Positions 1-7,892 of a stretch of 64,000 nucleotides of DNA are shown in pieces; the stretch's first letter is position 1, and each line of letters starts with the position of its first letter. A program made the position numbers and the translations under genes. The notes under the pieces were generated by a model. That model worked only from the letters and a program-made list of their open reading frames with translations. It did no database searches and had not been told where the DNA came from. Source of the stretch: Flavobacterium sp. CBA20B-1 (GTDB taxonomy: Bacteria > Bacteroidota > Bacteroidia > Flavobacteriales > Flavobacteriaceae); the NCBI RefSeq assembly GCF_028473145.1, contig NZ_CP092370.1, positions 620,001-684,000 of the forward strand, in the 5' to 3' direction.

Positions 1-1
1 G

Positions 2-577
2 GTAGAAACTTCTCCATTAGGAAAAGCAGAATGGGTGAAATTTTTCGGAGTTTTATTTGATCAACAGCAAAAAGCCGATGAATATTTTAACAATATAGTT
101 TCAGAATACACCAATGCCAAGAAGTTGGTAGAGAATGTTCGCAAGAAACCAACTGTTTTAAGCGGCGCTATTTTTCAGGATGTTTGGTATGTGCCACAAG
201 GTGAAAGCTGGATGGCCGCGTTTATTAAAGATGCAGGTGGAAATTATTTGTGGAGTCATACAAAAGGCACTGGCAGTTTGTCATTGTCATTGGAAGCTGT
301 TCTAGACAAAGCCTTAAATGCCAATATTTGGATTGGTCCTGGTGAATTTACCACTTATAATCAAATGACGGAAGCGAATAAACACTACGAAAAGTTTGCA
401 CCTTATCAAAACAAACAAATTTATTCTTACTCAATAAAAAAAGGACCAACTGGCGGAATTGTCTTTTATGAAGATGCACCCAACCGACCTGATTTGGTGC
501 TAAAAGATTTTATTTCGATTCTTCATCCGGAATTGCTTTCCAATTATAAGCCTGTATTTATTGAACCCCTAAAATAA
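2..577 (+). CDS. ABC transporter periplasmic binding protein, C-terminal part (5' end outside window)
   Basis: The reading frame is open from the first bases of the window (VETSPLGKAEWVKFF...), so the gene starts upstream and only about the last 191 codons are seen. A GTG at 35 is probably internal. The pattern TSPLGKAEW followed by a helical linker and a second lobe (SWMAAFIKDAGGNYLW) is that of class III (BtuF/FhuD-like) binding proteins that deliver siderophores, haem or cobalamin to a FecCD-type permease. The stop codon overlaps the start of the permease by one base, indicating one operon. The substrate cannot be told from this fragment. Confidence 0.8.
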   Translation, partial: VETSPLGKAEWVKFFGVLFDQQQKADEYFNNIVSEYTNAKKLVENVRKKPTVLSGAIFQDVWYVPQGESWMAAFIKDAGGNYLWSHTKGTGSLSLSLEAVLDKALNANIWIGPGEFTTYNQMTEANKHYEKFAPYQNKQIYSYSIKKGPTGGIVFYEDAPNRPDLVLKDFISILHPELLSNYKPVFIEPLK

Positions 578-1599
578 TGTTTAAAAACTATTTAAAATAT
601 CATTTGTTACTTTTAGCATTCGTGGTAATTGCCGCAATTTGCAATTTAATGATTGGTTCGGTTCGTATTCCCGTGCTTGATATTATTGATATTTTAACGG
701 GTAATTTCTCGGGAAAAGCCAGTTGGGAATACATTGTTTTAGAATACCGATTGCCAAAATTAATCATTGCGTGCGTTGTGGGAATGGCACTTTCAATAGC
801 CGGAATGATGATGCAAACGCTTTTTCAAAACCCCATGGCTGAACCTTATATTTTGGGAGTGAGTTCTGGTGCAAGTTTGGGAGTTGCTATTTGTATTTTA
901 GGGAAAAGTTTATTTTCTGCGGCTGTTCAAAATTATTTAAGCGGAAATGTAGCCATTATCCTTTTTGCTTTGGCAGGAAGCACTTTGGTTATGCTTATTA
1001 TTTTAGGAATTTCACAACGTGTTCGGCAAATAGCTACTTTATTAATAATTGGTTTAATGTTTAGTAGTTTTACGAGTGCTTTTGTAAATATTCTGGCTTA
1101 TTTTTCTACTGCCGAAGAACTAAAAAAATTCACGTTTTGGAGTTTAGGAAGTTTAGGAAATATTTCGTGGCAACAAATAGGCTTTATCGTTCCAATTATT
1201 TTAACAACTTTATCAGTTTCTTTTTTATTAAATAAACCACTGAATACGCTATTAATGGGAGAGCAATATGCAAAAACCATGGGCTTGAACATACAAAAAA
1301 TAAAATTTTTTATTATTTTAATCACGTGTTTGTTGGTAGCCGTTTGCACAGCTTTTGTAGGACCAATAGCTTTTCTTGGTTTAGCCGTACCGCATATTAC
1401 TCGTATTGTTTATAAAACCACCAATCACTTTCAATTGTTTATTGGTAATATCATAATTGGTGCATTGCTGCTTGTGGTGTGTGATATTATTTGCCAGTTA
1501 CCCGGAGAACAATTTATATTGCCCATCAATGCGGTAACATCTATATTAGGCGCGCCTTTGGTGATTTATTTGATGTTGAGAAAATCTAAAATTTCATAA
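577..1599 (+). CDS. FecCD/BtuC-family ABC importer permease
   Basis: The 340-residue protein is very hydrophobic, with about nine or ten membrane segments, the usual size for the FecCD family. The family signatures VRIPVLDII, EYRLPKLIIACVVGMALSIAGMMMQ and FQNPMAEPYILGVSSGASLG appear in the first third, and GPIAFLGLAVPHITR near residue 265 is the conserved segment by the coupling helix. It would form the membrane channel for iron chelates, haem or cobalamin with the binding protein just upstream. No ATPase gene follows; the next gene is on the other strand, so the ATPase must lie upstream or elsewhere. Confidence 0.9.
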   Translation: MFKNYLKYHLLLLAFVVIAAICNLMIGSVRIPVLDIIDILTGNFSGKASWEYIVLEYRLPKLIIACVVGMALSIAGMMMQTLFQNPMAEPYILGVSSGASLGVAICILGKSLFSAAVQNYLSGNVAIILFALAGSTLVMLIILGISQRVRQIATLLIIGLMFSSFTSAFVNILAYFSTAEELKKFTFWSLGSLGNISWQQIGFIVPIILTTLSVSFLLNKPLNTLLMGEQYAKTMGLNIQKIKFFIILITCLLVAVCTAFVGPIAFLGLAVPHITRIVYKTTNHFQLFIGNIIIGALLLVVCDIICQLPGEQFILPINAVTSILGAPLVIYLMLRKSKIS

Positions 1600-1602
1600 T
1601 AA

Positions 1603-2451
1603 TTACTTGTTTATTTGCTCTTTCAATACCAAAACAGGTACATCGGCATGATATGATAGCTGCTTACTTAAACTACTTGAAAATATCTTTTCAAAAAAGT
1701 TTAAATGACGTTTTACAATACACATTAAATCAATCAGTTGATCATCGATAAAAAAGAAAACGCTATCTTCTAATTTTTCATTTAAAACCGTATGAAAGCT
1801 TACGTTTGTAGCATTAAATTCTTTCTTCCAACTGTTTAAAACTTCCATTGCGCTTGGGTTTTCTTTTCGCAAAACATGCAACACTTTAACATCTGCATTC
1901 AAAGCTGCTGCAATTTTAATAATTTGCTGCAAACCAGCTTTATCACTTTCGCGAAGCATTGTTGCAAAACCAAAATGATTCAAACGTTTAAATGTTGCTT
2001 TTTTAGGAACACTTAAAATAGGTATTTCTACATTTTCCATTACATGAACGGTGTTTGACCCTAATAGTTTTTTTTCAAAACCCGAGTTGCCATTGGTTCC
2101 CATCACAATAAAATCAATATGTTCGTCGGTAATTATTTTTTGCAGAATTGTAAGCAATATACCTTCTTCAAAAATAAAAGTGAGTGGTATATCGCCACAA
2201 TTCAACTGTTCTGCCACTGCTCGTAGTTTAGGAACCTCTTTTTTATAAGTATCAAAATGATTCAACTCAATAGAAGTGTAAACACTTTGTATCAGTTCTG
2301 GTTGACCTGCCGAAGTAGTTGAAATAATAGGCATTTCGTAGGTGTTCAACACATAAATTTCTGCATCAATACTTTGTGCTAACTTCAACGCATACACAAA
2401 AGCGTTGCTGGCAGTTTCAGAAAAATCGGTTGGGAAAAGAATCTTTTTCAT
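1603..2451 (-). CDS. Tandem-domain universal stress protein (UspA family)
   Basis: This 282-residue protein holds two UspA folds in tandem, a common flavobacterial layout. The first begins with ILFPTDFSETASNAFVYAL and ends with the nucleotide-binding loop GTNGNSGFEKKLLGSN around residue 120, matching G-2x-G-9x-G-S. The second half (FKRLNHFGFATMLRESDKAG onward) keeps the fold pattern but its loop (KRHLNFFEKIFSSSLSKQL) lacks the glycines, so only the first domain is likely to bind ATP. It is a cytoplasmic stress protein of unknown exact role. It converges with the permease gene with three bases between them. Confidence 0.9.
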   Translation of the reverse strand: MKKILFPTDFSETASNAFVYALKLAQSIDAEIYVLNTYEMPIISTTSAGQPELIQSVYTSIELNHFDTYKKEVPKLRAVAEQLNCGDIPLTFIFEEGILLTILQKIITDEHIDFIVMGTNGNSGFEKKLLGSNTVHVMENVEIPILSVPKKATFKRLNHFGFATMLRESDKAGLQQIIKIAAALNADVKVLHVLRKENPSAMEVLNSWKKEFNATNVSFHTVLNEKLEDSVFFFIDDQLIDLMCIVKRHLNFFEKIFSSSLSKQLSYHADVPVLVLKEQINK

Positions 2452-2548
2452 AGCATTAGGGTTGTTGGTTTTGCTGTTAGGAAATTACAAAAAAAAAATA
2501 TAATCATCAAAACTATTTTCAACAAACAAATAGTCGGAACATTTTAAA

Positions 2549-2580
2549 TTGGTAGAATTTATAAACTTGGCGTAACTTTG
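2549..2580 (+). promoter_or_regulatory. Bacteroidota-type promoter of mnmE
   Basis: TAACTTTG at 2573-2580 matches the TAnnTTTG -7 box, with TTGG at 2549 about 21 bases upstream as a candidate -33 element. It lies 18 bases before the ATG chosen for mnmE, which would leave a very short leader. Confidence 0.6.
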
Positions 2581-2598
2581 CTATTCAATTCTATTTTT

Positions 2599-3999
2599 AT
2601 GATTTTAAACGATACAATAGTTGCTTTAGCTTCGGCTTCGGGTGCAGGTGCCATAGCCGTGATTCGGGTTTCTGGTCCAAAAGCAATAGAAACAGTTGCA
2701 AACATATTTCGTTCGGTGAAGGATAAGGATCTTTTAAAACAGAAATCGCACACCTTACATTTAGGTTATATTGTAGAAAATGAAAAAGTTATAGATCAGG
2801 TTTTGGTATCCTTGTTTAAAGGTTCTAATTCTTATACAGGCGAGCCAACCGTTGAAATTTCGTGTCATGGCTCAACATTTATTCAACAAGAAATCATACA
2901 ATTATTATTAAGGAAAGGTTGCAGAATGGCCACAGCAGGAGAATTTACCATGCGTTCTTTTTTAAACGGAAAAATGGATCTATCACAAGCCGAAGCAGTT
3001 GCCGATTTAATTGCATCAGACAACGAAGCATCACACCAAATAGCCATGCAGCAAATGCGAGGCGGTTTTAGTAACGAAATAGCCAAATTGCGTGAAGAAC
3101 TGCTAAATTTTGCATCGTTAATAGAATTAGAACTCGATTTTTCAGAGGAAGATGTGGAATTTGCCGACCGAAACGCCTTTCATAGTTTAATTCAACGCAT
3201 TCAATTTGTATTAAAACGTTTAATTGACAGTTTTGCCGTAGGAAATGTGATTAAAAACGGAATTCCTGTAGCAATAGTTGGCGAACCAAATGTGGGAAAA
3301 TCTACGCTTTTAAATGCATTACTAAATGAAGAACGCGCCATTGTATCAGACATTGCCGGCACTACCCGCGATACGATTGAAGATGAGTTGGTGATTAATG
3401 GAATTGGGTTCCGATTTATTGATACCGCCGGAATTCGAGATACAAAAGACGTGGTAGAAAGCATCGGAATAAAGAAAACGTTCGAAAAAATAGAGCAAGC
3501 CCAAGTGGTTTTGTATCTATTTGAAAGTTTAAAATTTAAAGTTCAAAGCTCGGAATACATTATAGAAATTGAAAAAATAAAAAATCAGTTTCCATTAAAA
3601 CCGTTGATTGTTGTGATCAATAAAATGGATTTGCTTTCTGAAGATGAAATTCAAACGATTAAAAGTCAACTTGAGCCTTTAAACGTTAAGCTTGAAACCA
3701 TTTCTGCTAAAAATAACCTTGGAATTGAAGAGTTAAAAAATCAACTATTATCCTTTGTAAATACAGGTGCATTACGCAACAATGAAACCATTGTAACCAA
3801 TACAAGACATTACGATTCTTTAATAAAAGCCTTAGAAGAAATTCAAAAAGTGCAGTACGCGCTAGATACTAACATATCTGCCGACCTTATGGCAATCGAC
3901 ATTCGTCAAGCTTTATATTATTTCGGTGAAATTACTGGAGAAGTAACAAATGATGAATTGTTGGGAAATATTTTTGCGAATTTTTGTATCGGAAAGTAA
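2599..3999 (+). CDS. mnmE: tRNA modification GTPase MnmE (TrmE)
   Basis: MnmE works with MnmG to install the 5-carboxymethylaminomethyl group on wobble uridine of certain tRNAs. The 466-residue protein begins MILNDTIVALASASGAGAIAVIRVSG, the conserved folate-binding N-domain. Its GTPase domain carries P-loop GEPNVGKST, switch GTTRDTIEDE, DTAG and NKMD, and it ends with the conserved FCIGK, whose cysteine is needed for activity. I chose the ATG at 2599 over an upstream in-frame TTG because the family starts there and the promoter box covers the TTG. The last 19 bases form attL of an integrated element, which leaves the protein sequence intact. Confidence 0.97.
   Translation: MILNDTIVALASASGAGAIAVIRVSGPKAIETVANIFRSVKDKDLLKQKSHTLHLGYIVENEKVIDQVLVSLFKGSNSYTGEPTVEISCHGSTFIQQEIIQLLLRKGCRMATAGEFTMRSFLNGKMDLSQAEAVADLIASDNEASHQIAMQQMRGGFSNEIAKLREELLNFASLIELELDFSEEDVEFADRNAFHSLIQRIQFVLKRLIDSFAVGNVIKNGIPVAIVGEPNVGKSTLLNALLNEERAIVSDIAGTTRDTIEDELVINGIGFRFIDTAGIRDTKDVVESIGIKKTFEKIEQAQVVLYLFESLKFKVQSSEYIIEIEKIKNQFPLKPLIVVINKMDLLSEDEIQTIKSQLEPLNVKLETISAKNNLGIEELKNQLLSFVNTGALRNNETIVTNTRHYDSLIKALEEIQKVQYALDTNISADLMAIDIRQALYYFGEITGEVTNDELLGNIFANFCIGK
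3981..3999 (+). repeat. attL core of the element (19-bp direct repeat, left copy)
   Basis: tttttgtatcggaaagtaa, identical to 12034-12052. It encodes F-C-I-G-K-stop of MnmE, so insertion preserves the gene. The flanking bases differ (a/c before, c/a after), which sets the repeat limits at 19 bp. Confidence 0.88.
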
Positions 4000-4112
4000 C
4001 CATTACAAAACAAATAATTAATAAATGGTATAAAAACCACATAAAGCCCTTGTTTATAGGTTTTTTTTATTTGTTTTAACTTAATATTTATTTTGTGTTA
4101 CTTTGTTTTGTT

Positions 4113-4159
4113 AGGTACAAATTTGTACCTTTGTTGTACCTTGTAAATACGAGGTACAA
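4113..4159. repeat. Cluster of GGTACAA/TTGTACC motifs at the left end of the element
   Basis: A perfect 18-bp palindrome AGGTACAAATTTGTACCT is at 4113-4130, followed by TTGTACCT at 4134-4141 and AGGTACAA at 4152-4159, an inverted pair. A further copy (AGGTACAAAG) is at 4251-4260 inside the next gene. The same motif occurs twice near the right end. They are candidate arm-type recombinase or excisionase binding sites, or operators. Confidence 0.6.
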
Positions 4160-4185
4160 AAAATGAGTGAAAAGCTCTTTTTATT

Positions 4186-4205
4186 TTGCACTTAATTGCA
4201 CTTAA
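4186..4205 (+). repeat. Tandem 10-bp repeat TTGCACTTAA before the first element gene
   Basis: Two perfect head-to-tail copies of TTGCACTTAA, at 4186-4195 and 4196-4205, lie 30 bases upstream of the HTH gene start. Their role is unknown; an operator is possible. Confidence 0.5.
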
Positions 4206-4234
4206 ATACATTTAAAAATTCTAAAAGATATTAA

Positions 4235-4786
4235 ATGAGTTCAAATATTAAGGTACAAAGAATTTGCCAGCATTGCGGTGCTGAATTTACAGCCCGAACA
4301 ACTGTAACAAAGTGTTGTTCTGATAAATGTAGTAAAGCATTATACAAAGCCCGTATAAGAGCAGAAAAAGTACAAAAGTCAAACAGCGAAACCCAACAGA
4401 TAAAAACCAAACCTATTGAAGTAATACAAGTAAAGGAGTTTTTAACTGTTCGTGAAGTAGCAACCCTATTAAATTGTTCTGTACGTTCAATTTATTATTA
4501 CATAGAAAGCGGTACAATTAGAGCCACTAATTTAGGGCAAAGAATAACAAGGGTTAAGCGTTCTGAAATTGATAAACTATTTGAACAACCAAAAACGGAA
4601 CAGCATAAAGCCGAAGTAATGCAATCTGAAATTACAGATTGTTATACTATTAACGAAGTATTGGGAAAGTTCAGCATATCGGAAACGGCATTACAAAACC
4701 TAATAAAACGGAAAAACATACCTAAAATAAAAAAAGGCTTGTACACCTATGTACCTCAATTGATAATTGATAATTTATTGAGTTAA
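4235..4786 (+). CDS. Zinc-finger/HTH protein, excisionase-like
   Basis: The 183-residue protein has an N-terminal zinc-finger-like segment (CQHCGAEF...CCSDKCSKA, residues 8-35). A MerR-type helix-turn-helix of the excisionase (HTH_17) kind follows near residues 70-115, with LTVREVATLLNCSVRSIYYY and GTIRATNLGQRITRVKRSEI. A third region (YTINEVLGKFSISETALQNLIK) looks like a second HTH. Proteins of this type bind att or promoter DNA, and this one sits immediately before the recombinase gene, so a role as directionality factor or regulator of integration is likely. The zinc-finger fusion is less usual. Confidence 0.75.
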   Translation: MSSNIKVQRICQHCGAEFTARTTVTKCCSDKCSKALYKARIRAEKVQKSNSETQQIKTKPIEVIQVKEFLTVREVATLLNCSVRSIYYYIESGTIRATNLGQRITRVKRSEIDKLFEQPKTEQHKAEVMQSEITDCYTINEVLGKFSISETALQNLIKRKNIPKIKKGLYTYVPQLIIDNLLS

Positions 4787-4803
4787 AAAAAGTTTATTTT
4801 TAA

Positions 4804-4829
4804 CGTGCATTTTTTACATTTCGTGCATT
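4804..4829 (+). repeat. Direct repeat CGTGCATT upstream of the integrase
   Basis: CGTGCATT occurs at 4804-4811 and 4822-4829, 18 bases start to start, in the 59-base gap before the recombinase gene. It could be an operator for the upstream HTH protein. Unproven. Confidence 0.4.
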
Positions 4830-4845
4830 AATACCATAAAAGACA

Positions 4846-6003
4846 ATGGCAACTAAAGTAAGTTTAAGAGAAAAAAAAATAAATAACGGGCGTAAAAGCT
4901 TATACCTTGACTTTTACCCACCAATACCACACCCAAAAACAGGCGAACCAACACGCAGGGAGTTTTTAGGGCTTTATATCTTTGAAAAGCCGAAAACACC
5001 TATTGACAAACAGCATAATAATGAAACCTTAAAAATAGGCGAAAGCATACGCCAAAAGCGTGAAAACTTTTTAAACAAACCCGAAATATACAGCGAATAC
5101 GAAAAAGAACAGTTACGCAAAAAAGAGATAAGCGAGCTATGTTTTATTGATTACTTTAAAAAACTAACAAATAAACGTGCTGGTAGTAGTTATAACAGTT
5201 GGTTATCGGCACTTAATTACCTTGAAGCATTTACAAAAGGTAAATTAAAATTTAGCGACCTCAACGAGAGTTTTTTTGAAGATTTTAAAGAATACCTACT
5301 AACAACTAAAAGTAAAAAAAGCGACAAAACAACACTTTCGCAAAATTCAGCCGTTTCGTATTTCAATAAGGTTAAAGCTACATTAAAACAAGCCTATAAA
5401 GACGGTTTATTACAAACCGATTTAAACGCTAAAATAAGCCCTATTAAAGAAGAAGAAACAAGAAAAGCATATTTAACTATTGACGAACTTAATACGCTGG
5501 TAAAAACACCTTGTAATAACGATTTATTAAAGCGTTCGGCTTTATTTTCAGCCCTTACAGGTTTAAGATTTTCAGATATTCAAAAAATGGTTTGGGGCGA
5601 AATTGAACATATTAACGGGCAAGGGTATTTTTTAAACTTTGATCAAAAGAAAACCAAAGGCGTTGAGGTATTACCAATTTCGGAACAAGCGTACAGTTTT
5701 ACATTAGGCACAGAAAACCCAAAGGATATGCCACAAGATAAAAAAGTATTTGACGGGCTTAAATATTCAGCATACCACAACAAACATTTATTTCAATGGA
5801 TAGGTAAAGCAGGAATAACAAAGGATATTACTTTTCATTGTTTTAGGCATACGTTTGCAACCTTACAACTGTTTAGCGGTACGGATATTTACACCGTTTC
5901 AAAAATGTTAGGGCATAAAGATTTAAAAACAACACAGGTTTATGCCAAAATAGTTGATGAAGCTAAACGAACAGCAGTAAACAAAATTAAATTAGATATG
6001 TAA
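4846..6003 (+). CDS. Tyrosine recombinase/integrase of the element
   Basis: The 385-residue protein has the Bacteroidota phage-integrase layout: an N-terminal arm-binding domain (residues 1-95), a SAM-like core-binding domain (about 96-200) and a C-terminal catalytic domain. Catalytic residues can be placed at R241 (TGLRFSD), H331 and R334 (HCFRH), H357 (LGHKD) and Y366 (TQVYAK), so it looks complete and active. It would cut and rejoin the 19-bp mnmE core. It follows the excisionase-like gene, and its start is preceded by ATAAAAGACA, a string also found before the next gene. Simple shufflons and transposon invertases are less likely given the flanking att repeat. Confidence 0.95.
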   Translation: MATKVSLREKKINNGRKSLYLDFYPPIPHPKTGEPTRREFLGLYIFEKPKTPIDKQHNNETLKIGESIRQKRENFLNKPEIYSEYEKEQLRKKEISELCFIDYFKKLTNKRAGSSYNSWLSALNYLEAFTKGKLKFSDLNESFFEDFKEYLLTTKSKKSDKTTLSQNSAVSYFNKVKATLKQAYKDGLLQTDLNAKISPIKEEETRKAYLTIDELNTLVKTPCNNDLLKRSALFSALTGLRFSDIQKMVWGEIEHINGQGYFLNFDQKKTKGVEVLPISEQAYSFTLGTENPKDMPQDKKVFDGLKYSAYHNKHLFQWIGKAGITKDITFHCFRHTFATLQLFSGTDIYTVSKMLGHKDLKTTQVYAKIVDEAKRTAVNKIKLDM

Positions 6004-6025
6004 CCACTTAAAGCATAAAAGACAA

Positions 6026-7078
6026 ATGAAAAGTATAGTTATTAATGATGAATATCTTAATGAAAAACGTTTATGTTACGGTACTTGTTATTTAGAATTT
6101 GACAATGACAATGACAATGAAACTGAAATTGTACCAAACGAATTAAACCACGATCACTTATTAAATAATTTTAATATTGATGAACCTATTTATGAATATT
6201 ATTGTTTATCAACAAAAAAACTTATCAATGATGCTGAATTTGAAGAAATGAAAAAACACGGATTTGTTGGTAAAAAAGAAACGGCTTTAAAACCTTATTC
6301 AATAAATATTTTTGGGGCTTTTTATTCACGTTCAGACTTTCATTATAAATTGAATAGTATTGCTTTAGGTTCAGTTCCAAGAAAAATAAATAATAAACCA
6401 GTAAAATATATTACTGATTTAATACCGTACTTTAAAGAATATGCTAAAGGATTTGAAAATGGTTTTAACGAGTTTGACAATACACAAATTAAACCGTTTT
6501 TAACATTATTAGCCGATAAGCAAGATTATGTGAACAAAGTTTTTGAATACCTAACAAAACATATTGCTTTTAAACACAGTTGGGCTTTCACATTAACGGG
6601 TTTTAAAATTAATTATGATTATCAAATAGTAGGTGCGTTTGAAGACGGACAAAAGCAAGGGTATTTTTACAAAGCGTGGAGTATTGTTTTTTCAAACAAT
6701 AATCTTTTTGCACCTCTTTTTCAACAATATTTTAAAGAATTACAACCTCAACCGATTGTTAAGCAAAAACCTGAACTGAAAATTGACCAAATAGCCTTAA
6801 AATATGCTTATGAAGGTTTGCAAATAACAAGGGAAAACGGCAACGAAATAGCCAAAGAATACGGGCATAATTCAGGCGAAAAACTATTCCAAAGGTTTAC
6901 ATACTTTTCAAGTTCAGCAAATAGAAAAGGGAAACCAAACCTTTGTACACCAAAAAAACTTGACAACAAAATAAGGCTAATTGAAAGCATTATTGAATTA
7001 TTGCCCACAGATAAGCAGGAACGGGCAAAAGATGAGGTTTCAATATTAAAAAAGATATACGAAGCAGAGTATCAATAA
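6026..7078 (+). CDS. Element protein of unknown function (350 aa)
   Basis: I do not recognise this family. The protein is soluble, without signal peptide or membrane segment, and rich in Asn, Lys and Tyr. It has an acidic low-complexity stretch (FDNDNDNETEI) near residue 28. The C-terminal third (from about residue 255, IALKYAYEGLQITRENGNEIAKEYG) looks helical and charged and could be a DNA-binding region. It starts 22 bases after the recombinase stop, with the same ATAAAAGACA string upstream, so it is probably co-transcribed. Its fixed place between integrase and replication genes suggests a part in recombination, copy control or replication, but nothing in the sequence proves it. Confidence 0.7.
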   Translation: MKSIVINDEYLNEKRLCYGTCYLEFDNDNDNETEIVPNELNHDHLLNNFNIDEPIYEYYCLSTKKLINDAEFEEMKKHGFVGKKETALKPYSINIFGAFYSRSDFHYKLNSIALGSVPRKINNKPVKYITDLIPYFKEYAKGFENGFNEFDNTQIKPFLTLLADKQDYVNKVFEYLTKHIAFKHSWAFTLTGFKINYDYQIVGAFEDGQKQGYFYKAWSIVFSNNNLFAPLFQQYFKELQPQPIVKQKPELKIDQIALKYAYEGLQITRENGNEIAKEYGHNSGEKLFQRFTYFSSSANRKGKPNLCTPKKLDNKIRLIESIIELLPTDKQERAKDEVSILKKIYEAEYQ

Positions 7079-7156
7079 ACTTTGTAACTGGTTGTAATTG
7101 GTTACCCACTTTGCAACCGTGAAAACTTTGTACAATAAATTTAAAACTTGTACAAA

Positions 7157-7504
7157 ATGAACAATCCATTTGAAGTAATTGAAGCAAGGTTAAGCAGTAT
7201 TGAAAACTTAATACTCGACCTTAAACACAAACCCCAATCGGTTGAACCCACCAACCAACCCGAACAGCTTTTAACAATTGATGAGGTTGCAATCCTTTTG
7301 CACCTCACAAAGCCAACTATTTACTCAAAAATTTCAAAAAACGAATTACCAGGAGTATGTAAACAGGGCAAACGTCTGTATTTTGACCGTCAAACAATTA
7401 TTGATTGGATAAAACAAGGGCGTAAAAAATCAAACGCAGAAATAGAAGCAGAAGCAAATGCGTATTTGTCTAACAATAAAAAAGGGCTGAACTATGGAAA
7501 ATAA
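7157..7504 (+). CDS. Small HTH_17 DNA-binding protein
   Basis: The 115-residue protein has a short N-terminal coiled-coil-like helix (MNNPFEVIEARLSSIENLILDL) and an excisionase/MerR-type HTH at about residues 35-90: LLTIDEVAILLHLTKPTIYSKI, then LPGVCKQGKRLYFDRQTIIDWI. Such proteins are standard in Bacteroidota integrative elements, just ahead of the primase/helicase genes. I took the ATG at 7157; an in-frame TTG lies three codons upstream. Its 3' end overlaps the next gene by 11 bases, implying coupled translation. It may regulate the replication module or act at att sites. Confidence 0.8.
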   Translation: MNNPFEVIEARLSSIENLILDLKHKPQSVEPTNQPEQLLTIDEVAILLHLTKPTIYSKISKNELPGVCKQGKRLYFDRQTIIDWIKQGRKKSNAEIEAEANAYLSNNKKGLNYGK

Positions 7505-7892
7505 CCAAATGAACAGCCCACATAAAAGACGGGTACAAGATACTGAATTTGTACTAAAATTCATAATAAAGACACTTGAAAAAGGTACTAAACTTTCATT
7601 AAAACAATGTAAAAGTAAATATTCAGATGAGCGTTTGTTTTATATTGCATTACAATATGTTACAACTACAAAAAAAGCACTTTGTACAGCTTTAAATATT
7701 CCAATTGAAGCAGGTTGCAGATACAAACGCACACTTGAAAAAGAGGGGCGTTTAATACAGTCAATAGATGAGGTTATTTGTCCTTTAACAAAGTACCCAG
7801 CACACTTAATAAGCACCAACCCAAATGAGTTTGAAAGGTTGCTAAAACCAAAGTCTAACCAATTAAACAATTTGAGTAATGGAAGCAAATAA
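7494..7892 (+). CDS. Element protein of unknown function (132 aa)
   Basis: The protein is basic, small and not recognised. The segment KKALCTALNIPIEAGCRYKRTLEKEGRLIQSIDEV looks like a winged-helix DNA-binding fold with a recognition helix, which would suit a replication or regulatory protein, but this is inference from pattern only. It overlaps the preceding HTH gene by 11 bases and the helicase gene by 14 bases, so the three are almost certainly translated from one message. Flavobacterial elements often carry a protein of this size in this slot. Confidence 0.7.
   Translation: MENNQMNSPHKRRVQDTEFVLKFIIKTLEKGTKLSLKQCKSKYSDERLFYIALQYVTTTKKALCTALNIPIEAGCRYKRTLEKEGRLIQSIDEVICPLTKYPAHLISTNPNEFERLLKPKSNQLNNLSNGSK

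Noticed and set aside
4163..4195. Ten-codon frame MSEKLFLFCT upstream of the HTH gene as a leader peptide
   Set aside because: It is too short to judge, has no codon pattern pointing to attenuation and no hairpin follows.
4113..4205. Closely spaced short repeats that might suggest a CRISPR array
   Set aside because: The repeats are 8-10 bases, in mixed orientation, without regular spacers, and no cas genes are present.
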